From contig NZ_AP018929.1 of NCBI RefSeq assembly GCF_008326425.1, positions 298,875 to 362,874 on the forward strand: 64,000 nucleotides of DNA, read 5' to 3'. The notes under the pieces were generated by a model that had not been told where the DNA came from, searched no databases, and saw nothing but the letters and a program-made list of their open reading frames with translations. Within the stretch, counting starts at the first letter, position 1, and every line of letters starts with the position of its first letter. The stretch is from Sulfuracidifex tepidarius (GTDB taxonomy: Archaea > Thermoproteota > Thermoprotei_A > Sulfolobales > Sulfolobaceae). Shown one piece after another: positions 56,045 through 64,000 of the stretch. The translations under genes and the position numbers were made by a program.

Positions 56045-56482
56045 CTACACAGTCTCCCATCCGTTTTCTGTCCTTATGAGTCCCTCTACTCTTTTCATTA
56101 CTAATTTTCTTACTCCACCCACTTTGAGAGGATCGCAAATCAACTTACCATCATAAAAAGCGTCTATTACTACCAAGTCGAAATCCCTTACACACCTTTC
56201 CAAGGAGGAGAGATCTACGAAATGAATGTCTACAGCACTAGAGGAAGGCGTAGGAGGGCATCTCTTACCTATTACAAGTAGGTCATAGTCGCTTTCAGGT
56301 CCGTTCGTATTTCTAGCCCTGGAACCGAAAAGTATCACAGAATACCCCCGGCACAAGATTGACGTATATTCCCTGACTTCTTCGGATTCCCTTTCTTCGG
56401 AACGTTTTTCCCTTCCTTGTTGATAATTTTTCATGTGACTTATCGGCTCTTCCAAGTTATTATTTTGTCTCTTTAATGACAT
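56045..56482 (-). CDS. MNT-type nucleotidyltransferase domain protein
   Basis: The core SVILFGSRARNTNGPESDYDLLV has the GS...DxD motif of minimal nucleotidyltransferases (metal-binding Asp pair, YDLLV). The rest, IHFVDLSSLERCVRDFDLVV and DGKLICDPL, completes the fold. Such proteins often pair with a HEPN partner as toxin-antitoxin or tRNA/protein AMPylation modules; no HEPN gene is adjacent. Start is uncertain among GTG 56509, ATG 56482 and ATG 56434; the first 25-40 residues are charged and non-conserved in look. Confidence 0.8.
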   Translation of the reverse strand: MSLKRQNNNLEEPISHMKNYQQGREKRSEERESEEVREYTSILCRGYSVILFGSRARNTNGPESDYDLLVIGKRCPPTPSSSAVDIHFVDLSSLERCVRDFDLVVIDAFYDGKLICDPLKVGGVRKLVMKRVEGLIRTENGWETV

Positions 56483-56785
56483 CCTAAAGAAGAGCCTAAC
56501 AGAGGTCACCTATGTTAACTTTTGCGAGCTACGTCGAAAGCGATGAGGTAAACTTCACTTTCTAAATCGTTTTCACTGGGAGACACCGAGAATCAAGGAG
56601 ACAAAGAGGAACATGTGAAAGACAAGGTCACCTATTTTTCAATTAATCTAAAATCCTCTTGCCTAATAAAAACTTATAATAGAATAGAAAGCTAATTTAA
56701 TTTATCGCATACTATTTAAACTAACTCTTACTAATTCATGAAAGTTTAAATCATATGTAACACTATATATTACTCGGTGTGAATC

Positions 56786-58228
56786 GTGTCTAACGGTAAA
56801 ACTAAGACAGACATTCCGTTCAGGTTGGATCGTCTACCTTGGTCGAGGTGGCACGTGCTCGTGGTCGTGGCTCTAGGGATAACGTGGATCCTTGACGGTC
56901 TGGAGGTCACAATTGTGGGCGTAATCAGCGACGTGTTGCAGAAGCCCACTACGCTGGCACTGTCGTCATTTGAGGCAGGTTTCCTGGGTACTGCCTACTT
57001 AATAGGGGCAGTCGTGGGAGCTATCGTTTTCTCCTACCTCACCGACAAGTACGGGAGGAAGAGGCTCTTCATGATCACCTTGGGAACCTACATAGTGGGG
57101 ACGGTGCTGTCAGCGTTCTCCTTCAACTTCGCCAGCATCGCCGTGTTCAGGATAATAACGGGTCTCGGGATAGGAGGAGAGTACTCAGCAATAAACTCAG
57201 CAATCGACGAGCTGATACCCGCTAGGGTGAGAGGATGGGTCGACCTCGCAATAAACGGGAGCTGGTGGGTAGGAACAATGGTAGGTTCGGCTCTGTCCCT
57301 CTACCTGCTGAACCCGGCGTTCTTCCCCATCGACTTGGGCTGGCGTCTGTCCTTCGCTGTAGGGGCTTCCCTGGGCCTCGCAGTCCTCCTCATAAGGAGA
57401 TATCTGCCGGAGAGCCCGAGGTGGCTCCTCGTGCACGGAAGGGAGGAGGAAGCGAAGGAGGTAGTATCTGAGATAGAGAACAAAGTGAGTCATCAGACAG
57501 GGAAGGAGCTTGAAGAGCCCAACAAGACGCTGGAGATAAACCCGATAGGAAGCGTGGGCTTCGGGACGGTGTTCCATTCAGTATTCGGCAGATACCCGAA
57601 GAGAGCAGTGCTGGGGCTCTGGCTGATGGCAGGACAAGCTTTCCTGTACAACGCAATATTCTTCACCTACGCTCTCCTACTATCCAAGTTTTACGGTGTC
57701 CCTGTAGACCAGACCGGGTTGTACATATTCCCGTTTGCTATAGGGAACTTCGTGGGACCTCTTCTGATAGGGAAGCTCTTCGACACCTTCGGTAGAAAGC
57801 CCATGATAGCGTTCACTTACATCTTCTCGGGTGTACTCCTAGCAATCACGGGATACCTCTTCATGATAGGAGTGTTAAGTGCCATCACTCAGACTTTAGC
57901 TTGGGTAGTGATATTCTTCTTCGCTTCAGCTGGAGCCAGCTCAGCTTACCTCACTGTCAGTGAAGTGTTCCCTCTCGAGATAAGGGCTATGGCAATAGCG
58001 TTGTTCTATGCCGTCGGAACCGCAATAGGAGGAGTAGCAGCTCCCTCCATATTCGGTGCTCTGATAGGGTCGGGAAGCCCGGTGAACGTGTTTTACGGCT
58101 ACTTAGTGGGCGCTATCCTGATGGCAGCTGCAGGAGTTGTGGAGATAGCGTTCGGCGTTAAGGCTGAGAGGAAGAGCTTAGAGGAAGTAGCAGCTCCTCT
58201 AAGCGAGGTAATTGAAAACCCCTACTGA
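56786..58228 (+). CDS. MFS metabolite:proton symporter
   Basis: A 480-residue twelve-span carrier of the sugar/aromatic-acid porter group. Markers are ITWILDGLEVTIVG in TM1 (the D of aromatic-acid/metabolite symporters), YLTDKYGRKRLFM (A-motif, loop 2-3), RIITGLGIGGEYSAINSAID in TM4, LPESPRWLLVHGREEEA after TM6 and KLFDTFGRKPMIA in loop 8-9. The GTG start at 56786 gives MSNGKTKTDIPFRLDRLPWS, the usual lead-in. CACTATATATTA about 25 nt upstream is a TATA element. A hairpin with a T tract follows the stop. Confidence 0.9.
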   Translation: MSNGKTKTDIPFRLDRLPWSRWHVLVVVALGITWILDGLEVTIVGVISDVLQKPTTLALSSFEAGFLGTAYLIGAVVGAIVFSYLTDKYGRKRLFMITLGTYIVGTVLSAFSFNFASIAVFRIITGLGIGGEYSAINSAIDELIPARVRGWVDLAINGSWWVGTMVGSALSLYLLNPAFFPIDLGWRLSFAVGASLGLAVLLIRRYLPESPRWLLVHGREEEAKEVVSEIENKVSHQTGKELEEPNKTLEINPIGSVGFGTVFHSVFGRYPKRAVLGLWLMAGQAFLYNAIFFTYALLLSKFYGVPVDQTGLYIFPFAIGNFVGPLLIGKLFDTFGRKPMIAFTYIFSGVLLAITGYLFMIGVLSAITQTLAWVVIFFFASAGASSAYLTVSEVFPLEIRAMAIALFYAVGTAIGGVAAPSIFGALIGSGSPVNVFYGYLVGAILMAAAGVVEIAFGVKAERKSLEEVAAPLSEVIENPY

Positions 58229-58229
58229 T

Positions 58230-58256
58230 AAGGGACGGGAAAAGTCCCTTTTTTCT
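58230..58256 (+). terminator. Hairpin terminator after the MFS gene
   Basis: AAGGGAC, loop GGGAAAA, GTCCCTT, then TTTTC and more T-rich sequence. The 7-bp stem begins one base after the stop codon of the MFS gene. Intrinsic-like terminators in Sulfolobales are usually plain T tracts, so a stem here is notable but modest. Confidence 0.7.
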
Positions 58257-58632
58257 TTCCTTCTTTTTCTTTCCCCATGCCCATGGTCGTCTTTCTTTAC
58301 TTCGTTGGTATGAAGACCGTTCAGAGATATTTCTCATCTCATTTACAGAGGCATTTTTTAGAACCTAGAAGATGAATAGCATTGGTCTTAAGAACATGGA
58401 GACACTACCATCTTCTCTCAGTCCTGCGAGTATATCTCCTGACAAAAAGAAGAGACCTTAAACGAAAATCACGAACTGTTAGCGGGAACATTTGAATCAT
58501 TACGTTTCACAAAATTCTCATATACCTTTTATTTAACTATTTATGAACTTTTTCTAGATAATTGAAGAAAGTCAGTTTTTTTAAACTTTGAAGACACACA
58601 TAAACTCTAGTGGGCGAAAATCCTTGAGAAAC
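58257..58632. other. Intergenic region, 376 bp
   Basis: Spacer between the MFS terminator and the next plus-strand gene. TTTTTTTAAACTTTG (58575-58589) is a likely TATA region for the gene at 58633. No repeat, RNA gene or frame recognised. Confidence 0.45.
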
Positions 58633-59154
58633 ATGTCGTGGAGCAAATGGTTCAGCTATACCTTACTGATGGTTGCGATTCCCTCTCTCCTCATATCGTT
58701 GGTAGTTGAGGACATGGCCTCCTTCGCGGGGCTCGAGGAGGACTATTCCCTGATGCTCTACACGGTTTCCTTGATAATGTCGTTCTCACTCCTGTCAGCT
58801 GTAATGAGGAAATTCCTGGTCTCAAAAGGTTTAACTCCTTCTTTCTCGACGAAGACTTACATTGATAACAAGACAGTTATATCCAACTCTTTCCTTAAGG
58901 AGATGGAGAAGAAGCTTTCAAAGGTGGACAAGGAGGAGGAGCCCGAGAGGTACGTGCATTTAGCGTCTATGTTGGGGATGTCCTACTTGCAGAACGCCAT
59001 CGCGTTTCAGGACAGGGAAATGTTCACAAAGGCATTGTCGCTGAAAGAGGAAATAGAGAAGTTCCTGAAGTCTCACAAGGTAAAGCCCGAAGCTAGAACC
59101 ATGTTCGAAGGGTTCAAGTCTAAGATAGAGCATTCCAAGGGAAACTTCAAGTGA
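58633..59154 (+). CDS. Two-span membrane protein with helical cytoplasmic tail
   Basis: From ATG 58633 (MSWSKWFSYTLLMVAIPSLL) the product has 173 residues: two spans (about 8-27 and 40-60) and a charged helical tail (LKEMEKKLSKVDKEEEPERY ... ALSLKEEIEKFLKSHKVKPE) resembling a degenerate TPR. TTG 58588 would add fifteen polar residues, but the TATA region overlaps it, so I prefer the ATG. Unknown function. Confidence 0.65.
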   Translation: MSWSKWFSYTLLMVAIPSLLISLVVEDMASFAGLEEDYSLMLYTVSLIMSFSLLSAVMRKFLVSKGLTPSFSTKTYIDNKTVISNSFLKEMEKKLSKVDKEEEPERYVHLASMLGMSYLQNAIAFQDREMFTKALSLKEEIEKFLKSHKVKPEARTMFEGFKSKIEHSKGNFK

Positions 59155-59357
59155 GGTTTCCCCATGTCTGTGTGAACCAAGTGAAGGTTGATCTAAACTT
59201 TCATTTTTTCAAAAATAGTTTGTTATAATTCTATTATAAAATTTGCTAACTTAAATTTCTCTCTAGATCTTAAGAAGAGAAGTGAAACAAGGGTGAATTA
59301 GGACTTTTAAAAGTGTCTTGGCAGACCTTTTTAAGTGGTGTTCGCCTAAAGTCATTG

Positions 59358-60197
59358 ATGATAGAAAAGGTAATTACTTATGAAATGAAGCGGGCTGTTG
59401 CGAGGAGGAAAGTCATTACTCTGGTTGCTATAACACTCGTGTTTGAGATAGGAATTTACGGGCTCCTAGCTTACGCTAATACTGCGAGGGTCTCACAACT
59501 CCTCGACCCATTTCACCCATACCTTTGGCTTGTAGGAATACTCCTACCGCAGTCGCTCTTACTTCACTTCATTGCCATTTCAGTGTCTTCAGGGTCAATG
59601 AGCGAAGAGTACGAACAGGGCACGGTGGACTTCTTCATGACAAAACCCATAACTAGGTTCACCTTCGTTTCGGGGAAGTACGTGGGTGGATTCATCCTAG
59701 TTAGTGTGATCTACCTCTTGATGGTAGCTATTTCCTTAGTCATGTCTTTCTCTCTCTTCGGGGCTCAGAAGTACGTTTACTTCCTTCCTACCATAGTGGG
59801 GAGCGTGATCCTCTCAGCTCTGGTCTTCTACTCTATAGCCTTCATGTTGGGGGAAGCGTTAAGGAAGAGTAGTTTAGCCTTTCTCGTCTCTAGCTCCATC
59901 CTGATAGGATCTATCCTAGTTACGACTATCCTTATATTCGTGGCTACAATACTCAAGGACCCGACGTATTCGTCATACGCTCAGTACTTACCCAGCTGGG
60001 GAGCCGAGGAGTTACCCTTCTTTGTAGCACAGAAGGTACCTAACGTTTACTTATTACTGAACTTCCTCTCAGTGTTTCCGATAGGGCAAGGGACCATAGC
60101 CCAAGCCGCAGTCTCGATCTTCGGTTTCTCATCCATCCCTACAGCTTTGAGTTACATCTCCTTCCTAAGAAGGGACGTGCCAAAGAAGGTCAGCTGA
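59358..60197 (+). CDS. ABC-2-type permease without adjacent ATPase
   Basis: From ATG 59358 (MIEKVITYEMKRAVARRKVI) the protein has 279 residues and six spans. Coupling-loop sequence SGSMSEEYEQGTVDFFMTKP is typical of ABC-2 exporters of the NosY/NatB-like kind, followed by ITRFTFVSGKYVGGFILVSV. GACCTTTTTAAG about 25 nt upstream supports a leaderless start here and not at GTG 59313. No ATP-binding gene lies beside it; the ATPase must be elsewhere, or is lost. Confidence 0.8.
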   Translation: MIEKVITYEMKRAVARRKVITLVAITLVFEIGIYGLLAYANTARVSQLLDPFHPYLWLVGILLPQSLLLHFIAISVSSGSMSEEYEQGTVDFFMTKPITRFTFVSGKYVGGFILVSVIYLLMVAISLVMSFSLFGAQKYVYFLPTIVGSVILSALVFYSIAFMLGEALRKSSLAFLVSSSILIGSILVTTILIFVATILKDPTYSSYAQYLPSWGAEELPFFVAQKVPNVYLLLNFLSVFPIGQGTIAQAAVSIFGFSSIPTALSYISFLRRDVPKKVS

Positions 60198-60528
60198 GGA
60201 GTATCAGGGAAGACGTGGAGATAAAAAATAAAAAACCTCAATCTATATTTGCTCAACTAACACGTAGATCGCCTTGATTCTTTTTTTAGTATAAGAGAAG
60301 TCCTAAATTCATTTTTAAATTCCCAGTTAGCGAAGGACTCAACCACGCTTAAACAAGCGTGGGAAAAATCTAAAATTCGGCTTGGGCTTTAGAGTTTCAA
60401 GGAGCGAAAGACGACACTCCCAGTCATGTCTGCACTCCCCTTGAAGACTTCCACTCTCTTGAGTTTTTGACCCTCATGAATAAACAGATTTGGAACGTCT
60501 TTTTAACTCACGAGGAATCACTAAGAAT
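60198..60528. other. Intergenic region with structured segment
   Basis: A 331-bp gap. CCACGCTT-AAAC-AAGCGTGG at 60343-60362 is a perfect 8-bp stem. Further on, TTCAAGGAG and CTCCCCTTGAA (about 60397-60451) can pair over a loop of some 30 nt. This central part is less AT-rich than the flanks. CTTTTTAACTC about 26 nt before 60529 is the promoter of the next gene. Confidence 0.5.
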
Positions 60529-61458
60529 ATGCAAGTTAAAGTAACAGACATATTTGTAATTGCTCTTCTCATAGCTCTGACCATATCCTTTGCTTACGCA
60601 GCTTCTCCATCTCAGACTCAACAAGTAACAACGTCAACGCAGAGGGGAAACGCCCCCCCTGCAGTGGCGGAAGGACAGTTCTCGAACTTCTCTCAAGCCT
60701 TCATGGAGCTAGGGACCGTTATCAAGGGTCTACCCACCAACGAGCTGAACTCTGGGATTGCAGGCGCTCTGTTCTCAGAGTTCTCAGGAAAATTGGGGAC
60801 AACAGAGGTTCTAGTTATAAGGAACCAAACCCAAGATTCGATAGAAGGTAAAATAGTGGTCGACACTACTTCTAACTTCGGGCCCACTTACAAGGAGATT
60901 CAGAGCGGTCTGGTTCTGTTTGCAAACTTCACATCCAATTTCACAACTACTTTCGGAGACCTGGACGGCTACGGTCTGGCTTTCCAGTATTTATCGGGCT
61001 CTACCAACCTTTGTATCTCAGTATACAAGGGAACAGGGACACAATTTGAGGGAGCGTTGAGTGCGTTATCACTCCCCATGGTCATCTCCTACAACCAGAC
61101 TATGTCTCCTTCACTGTCTGGTCTGAACAACACCGGCATACTCTTCGTTAATGTGACAGCGTTAGAAGAGATGTCGATAACTCCCACCGTCAACGTTAAG
61201 GGAGACTACTGGATACTCACTTACGAACCTTATAACGTGAGCGTGATCATAACTCACGGGAATGATACTTCCTCCCTTCTATCAGGTTACAGCTTCGTCG
61301 GTTACAGGGGAGGTTATCCTACCTTCTCGGACTCTTCAATGATAGCGTCGTATACCACAATTCAATCGGGGTTCTGGAAGGGTGACACTGCAGTAGTCTT
61401 CGCCTCTTCCTCTTACTCTCAACTGTCAAAGACGATGAAGGAGCTGGAGTTTTCGTAG
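60529..61458 (+). CDS. Secreted protein of unknown function
   Basis: From ATG 60529 (MQVKVTDIFVIALLIALTIS) it has 309 residues with a signal peptide likely cleaved after SFAYA, a Gln/Thr linker and an outside domain with about fifteen N-x-S/T sites. The body shows repeated strand-helix units (TEVLVIRNQTQDSIEGKIVV, WILTYEPYNVSVIITHGND, GDTAVVFASSSYSQLSKTMK). No anchor at the C-terminus. TTG 60490 would disturb the signal peptide and overlaps the TATA element, so it is rejected. Confidence 0.65.
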   Translation: MQVKVTDIFVIALLIALTISFAYAASPSQTQQVTTSTQRGNAPPAVAEGQFSNFSQAFMELGTVIKGLPTNELNSGIAGALFSEFSGKLGTTEVLVIRNQTQDSIEGKIVVDTTSNFGPTYKEIQSGLVLFANFTSNFTTTFGDLDGYGLAFQYLSGSTNLCISVYKGTGTQFEGALSALSLPMVISYNQTMSPSLSGLNNTGILFVNVTALEEMSITPTVNVKGDYWILTYEPYNVSVIITHGNDTSSLLSGYSFVGYRGGYPTFSDSSMIASYTTIQSGFWKGDTAVVFASSSYSQLSKTMKELEFS

Positions 61459-61860
61459 ATTGTCAAAGTCGCAAGAAATGAACACGGTAGACAAAATAAA
61501 TGATATTTTCTAATTTCTCCTGGTCGTATAGTTAAACGAGAAACAACAACTAGGTTTGAACGTTTCTTCATGAGCTGTAAGGACGGAAAATTCAGAATGT
61601 CTTAGTAGAGCAATGAAATCGCGGATTGGCCTCAAGGGTCTCCTGGTAAATATCATTGATGATGTCTCCATATTGAATCACAAAATGTCTAATCTAACCC
61701 CTCCTAAAAATAAATTATTATCATTCCATCTTATTACCATCTGAGTTTTTGTCACTCTAGACGTGAATTATGATACCTTATCGCTAAACTTTTTTAAAGT
61801 TCTTTAAAAAGGTAAAGAACGAAATATTTAAATTTTGCCAATCTAAGACTATCTGGGAAC
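61459..61860. other. Intergenic region, 402 bp, upstream of uspA
   Basis: Holds the uspA promoter and a palindrome (61788-61813). The first 300 bp have ordinary AT-rich composition with no frame, repeat or RNA gene that I recognise. Confidence 0.5.
61788..61813. promoter_or_regulatory. Palindrome upstream of the uspA TATA box
   Basis: Arms ACTTTTTTAAAG and CTTTAAAAAGGT surround TT; only one pair is mismatched. It lies just before ATATTTAAATTTT (61826-61838), which is the TATA box for a leaderless start at 61861. Its position upstream of the BRE/TATA suits an activator site; AT-richness lowers its weight. Confidence 0.55.
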
Positions 61861-62277
61861 ATGTTCAGAAGAATTCTGGTTGGTTTCGACGGGTCATCTC
61901 AGTCAGTGAAGGCACTGGAAATGGCTTTGGCTTTAGCAAAGTTACACGGCAGTAAAGTGAAGGTTGTAGAGGCTATACCCGCAACCCATCCCTCAGGGCT
62001 GTACTTGCTTAAAGAGGAATTGAAGGAGAAGGAAAGGATATTAAGGAACAGGGAGTTGACCAGGCAGAAAGCTGAAGAGACAAGGGTTGAAGTGGAATAC
62101 GTACCCTTGAGAGGAGAACCGGGATACGTTATCTCAAGGGTAGCGGAAGAGGAGGACTTCGATCTAGTTGTTGTAGGGAACCGCGGCCTGAGAGGCTTCA
62201 AGAAGCTTTTCTCGGAAAGCGTTTCCTCTAGCGTGATAGAAAACTCTAGAAGAAACGTGTTAGTAGTTAAGACCTAA
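61861..62277 (+). CDS. Universal stress protein (UspA family)
   Basis: A 138-residue single Usp domain: RILVGFDGSSQSVKALEMAL (first strand with the nucleotide-binding Asp), a lengthened helix, LRGEPGYVISRVAEEEDFDL and VVVGNRGLRGFKKLFSESVS with ENSRRNVLVVKT. The ATP-binding motif G-2x-G-9x-G(S/T) is incomplete: the last Gly is Glu (SES in place of GS), so ATP binding is doubtful. Monocistronic and leaderless. Confidence 0.92.
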   Translation: MFRRILVGFDGSSQSVKALEMALALAKLHGSKVKVVEAIPATHPSGLYLLKEELKEKERILRNRELTRQKAEETRVEVEYVPLRGEPGYVISRVAEEEDFDLVVVGNRGLRGFKKLFSESVSSSVIENSRRNVLVVKT

Positions 62278-62498
62278 GACATCTCTATGGAGTTACAGGG
62301 TAGACAGACCGACTTCTCCCAAAACAAGCTAATTATCATCCGTGTTATTTGTTTTGATGACCCTACGTTTTTGATTTGCCAAAATTATCTTATTTATAAA
62401 TTAAAGTTAAAGAGTAATGGAATCGCTAACTTGAGGCCTCTCGTGATGGTTTTTCAGATGACAGAAATTTTTTGTGTTTCCTTTTTTATCTATTAGTG

Positions 62499-63908
62499 AT
62501 GGTAAAGAAGAAGAGCGTCGCCTTCCTCATGATGACCAGGTACAGCAAGACGTTGATCGTTGTGTTGAGTATCTCCTTGGTTCTATCCGTTGTAGAGTTA
62601 TCCCTCTTTTTCATCTTAAAGGGTAACCCACTCTTTCAAGCCTTTTTATCTTCCTCTTTTGTCGGGTACTACGCCAAGTACTACTTCGTGTTCCTGCTGG
62701 TTCCGCAGATCTTCTTCATCTCCACACCTACCAAGGCAGATGCGTTTAACTTCTTCACTCTCCCCTTAAGTAAAGAGGAGATATACGACTCGTGGGCTTC
62801 ATTTCAATTTATATCAAGATTCACGTTCACCTTGTTCTTGGCTACAGCAGTTTTCCTGACGGCCAGTTCACCACTCTATCCGCTCTTCTCCTTAGAGTTC
62901 TCAGGGATCGGTGCGTGCCTTAGCTCAGTCTCGATGATAGGGAGGAAGGCGAAGGTCCTGCTCTACGTCACACAAGCGGTAGAGGTCGCGTTGCTCTTAA
63001 TCTCGCTCAGGCTGTCAGTGGTAGTCTCCTTTCTACTTTTGATAGGGTCACTATTCGTCTTCGTGTTCTATAGGTCTAGGTACAGTCCTGTGGAGTTCCT
63101 GTCGTCGATTTTCGAGGTAGAGAGGAAGGAGGTCAAAGAAGACAACAAGATCACATTGAAAGGACAGAGAAGTCTACTCCTCACCAGACTCTATCACCCT
63201 CTCATAGGGATCACGTTCAACGCGTCGGGACAGATCAGGATAGTGAAACCGAGAATTGACGGGAGGGTAGTCCTCTTGTTAACCTCTGTCGTTACGGGGG
63301 GAGTAGTTTACGTCATGTCTCACTTCATCAGAGCGAACGGGTTCATCGGTGATGAGACGTTAAGCATAGTAGTCTTGTTGGCAATGTACTTCTCTTTGTT
63401 GATCCAGTCTCAATGGATCGTGGTAGGTACCCTAGCGTATGAGAGACCTTGGATTTTGGCCCAGACTTTGGGGATACGCTTCATCAGGGACATACACGTG
63501 GCTAACTTGGCCAACCTGACTCTCTCCTGGGCTTTGCTCTTCCTTGTAGTAGGGATAACCTCGCCTAGACTTTGGGAGCTCGTCCTGCTGGTCCTTCCCG
63601 TGTCGTGGTTCGTATACTTACTTCTCTTCCCATTGACAGCTTTAGTTGCGCCCAACCTTGTGGGTGTAGCTGACGGCTCTCAGCCTTATCAAAATAACGT
63701 AAGGAACTTGTTTGGGTTATCTACAGTCATGATGTTTCCTTTCATTTTGTTGGACGTGACCGGGATCTTATATGCCTTTCTGAGTAACCCTACTCCATTG
63801 ATAGAGGTCGAAAGTGTAGCTTTGACTATCTTGGTAGCGTCACTTTTCATAAGCGGTAATTTCAAGGATTTCACGATTAGGGCCCTCAGCGAAAAAGGTT
63901 ACTTATAG
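62499..63908 (+). CDS. Large membrane protein, ABC-2 permease-like
   Basis: From ATG 62499 (MVKKKSVAFLMMTRYSKTLI) the protein has 469 residues and about twelve spans in two halves separated by a charged loop (IFEVERKEVKEDNKITLKGQ). LPLSKEEIYDSWASFQFISR recalls the coupling helix of ABC-2 exporters (LPLSRxEI). As with the gene at 59358, no ATPase gene is adjacent. Farther starts (GTG 62496, TTG 62472) cannot be excluded. Confidence 0.7.
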   Translation: MVKKKSVAFLMMTRYSKTLIVVLSISLVLSVVELSLFFILKGNPLFQAFLSSSFVGYYAKYYFVFLLVPQIFFISTPTKADAFNFFTLPLSKEEIYDSWASFQFISRFTFTLFLATAVFLTASSPLYPLFSLEFSGIGACLSSVSMIGRKAKVLLYVTQAVEVALLLISLRLSVVVSFLLLIGSLFVFVFYRSRYSPVEFLSSIFEVERKEVKEDNKITLKGQRSLLLTRLYHPLIGITFNASGQIRIVKPRIDGRVVLLLTSVVTGGVVYVMSHFIRANGFIGDETLSIVVLLAMYFSLLIQSQWIVVGTLAYERPWILAQTLGIRFIRDIHVANLANLTLSWALLFLVVGITSPRLWELVLLVLPVSWFVYLLLFPLTALVAPNLVGVADGSQPYQNNVRNLFGLSTVMMFPFILLDVTGILYAFLSNPTPLIEVESVALTILVASLFISGNFKDFTIRALSEKGYL

Positions 63909-63973
63909 GAAAGACCACGGCTACCTCCGAGCTCGATATGGTAAGCACGAAGTTGAACCTTTACAGAAAAAGG

Positions 63974-64000
63974 GGTTAAGGGGGCGGAAAGCCTCGCCTC
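63974..64000 (+). repeat. Probable left end of a second TnpB-type element, cut by the window
   Basis: The final bases, GGGGTTAAGGGGGCGGAAAG then CCTCGCCTC, share GGGGTT(C/T)AA and AGGGGGCGGAA with the left end of the IS at 53490. Such leaders precede tnpB genes in Sulfolobales. The rest lies outside the window, so the call is tentative. Confidence 0.5.

Noticed and set aside
60395..60480. Minus-strand peptide KLKRVEVFKGSADMTGSVVF as a gene remnant
   Set aside because: Too short, no start, and I could not tie it to a known transposase; noted only as an unexplained segment.

Overview
The window is a piece of a thermoacidophilic crenarchaeal chromosome, order Sulfolobales, from a lineage that oxidises iron (Metallosphaera, Sulfuracidifex or Acidianus type). 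The grounds are a complete fox-type terminal oxidase cluster (17-34.5 kb), a UDP-sulfoquinovose synthase of the Agl3 type, a VAT/Cdc48-like ATPase, a thermopsin-like secreted protein, a Cas6 endonuclease, TATA boxes about 25-30 nt before leaderless starts, and GGTGA ribosome binding sites before genes inside operons. No rRNA, tRNA or CRISPR array was recognised.

Left arm (1-11.6 kb): a HerA-like ATPase cut by the window edge, then three decayed genes (a frameshifted CbiZ, an MFS transporter with several frameshifts, and a molybdopterin oxidoreductase that has lost its catalytic middle). Between them lies a coiled-coil PD-(D/E)XK protein with exact 105-bp tandem repeats. Intact genes follow: an MFS transporter, a secreted protein, MtnA and a membrane protein.

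11.6-16.5 kb: a membrane protein/regulator pair, then a compact group that is the best candidate for an undescribed system. A 47-codon gene ending in a Cys-x-x-Cys tail (13680-13823, minus strand) is followed by an ABC-type protein with broken nucleotide-binding motifs. Divergently from the small gene run a short radical SAM enzyme with three C-terminal cysteines and a protein with the three motifs of the ASKHA (sugar kinase/Hsp70) fold. I propose a ribosomally made, radical-SAM-modified peptide locus; this is inference.

17-34.5 kb: the fox cluster. The minus strand carries a polyferredoxin, a ferredoxin-CBS protein, several small membrane proteins, a 608-residue multispan protein, oxidase subunit I (FoxA), a VAT-like AAA ATPase and two small membrane proteins. 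The plus strand, from a shared 350-bp promoter region, carries oxidase subunit II (FoxH), a small membrane protein, CbsA-like and CbsB-like cytochrome b components, and a Lon-like protein that seems to have lost its catalytic dyad. Together they should carry electrons from ferrous iron at the cell surface to oxygen and, uphill, to ferredoxin-type acceptors.

34.8-50.6 kb: ordinary chromosomal genes: zinc-ribbon and TPR proteins, a DsrE-like protein, Agl3, MFS and GT2 proteins, large surface proteins, a YeeE/YedE sulfur transporter, a solitary cas6 with an HxlR regulator, and a CDGSH protein.

50.7-54.8 kb: a decayed integrated element (ParB-like, winged-helix, RelE-like, SWIM) in which most genes carry single-base frameshifts, with two matching palindromic operators, followed by a dead TnpB insertion sequence. 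The right arm (54.8-64 kb) holds a thermopsin-like protein, a nucleotidyltransferase, an MFS transporter, ABC-2 permease-like proteins, a secreted protein and UspA. The last 27 bases look like the left end of another TnpB-type element.
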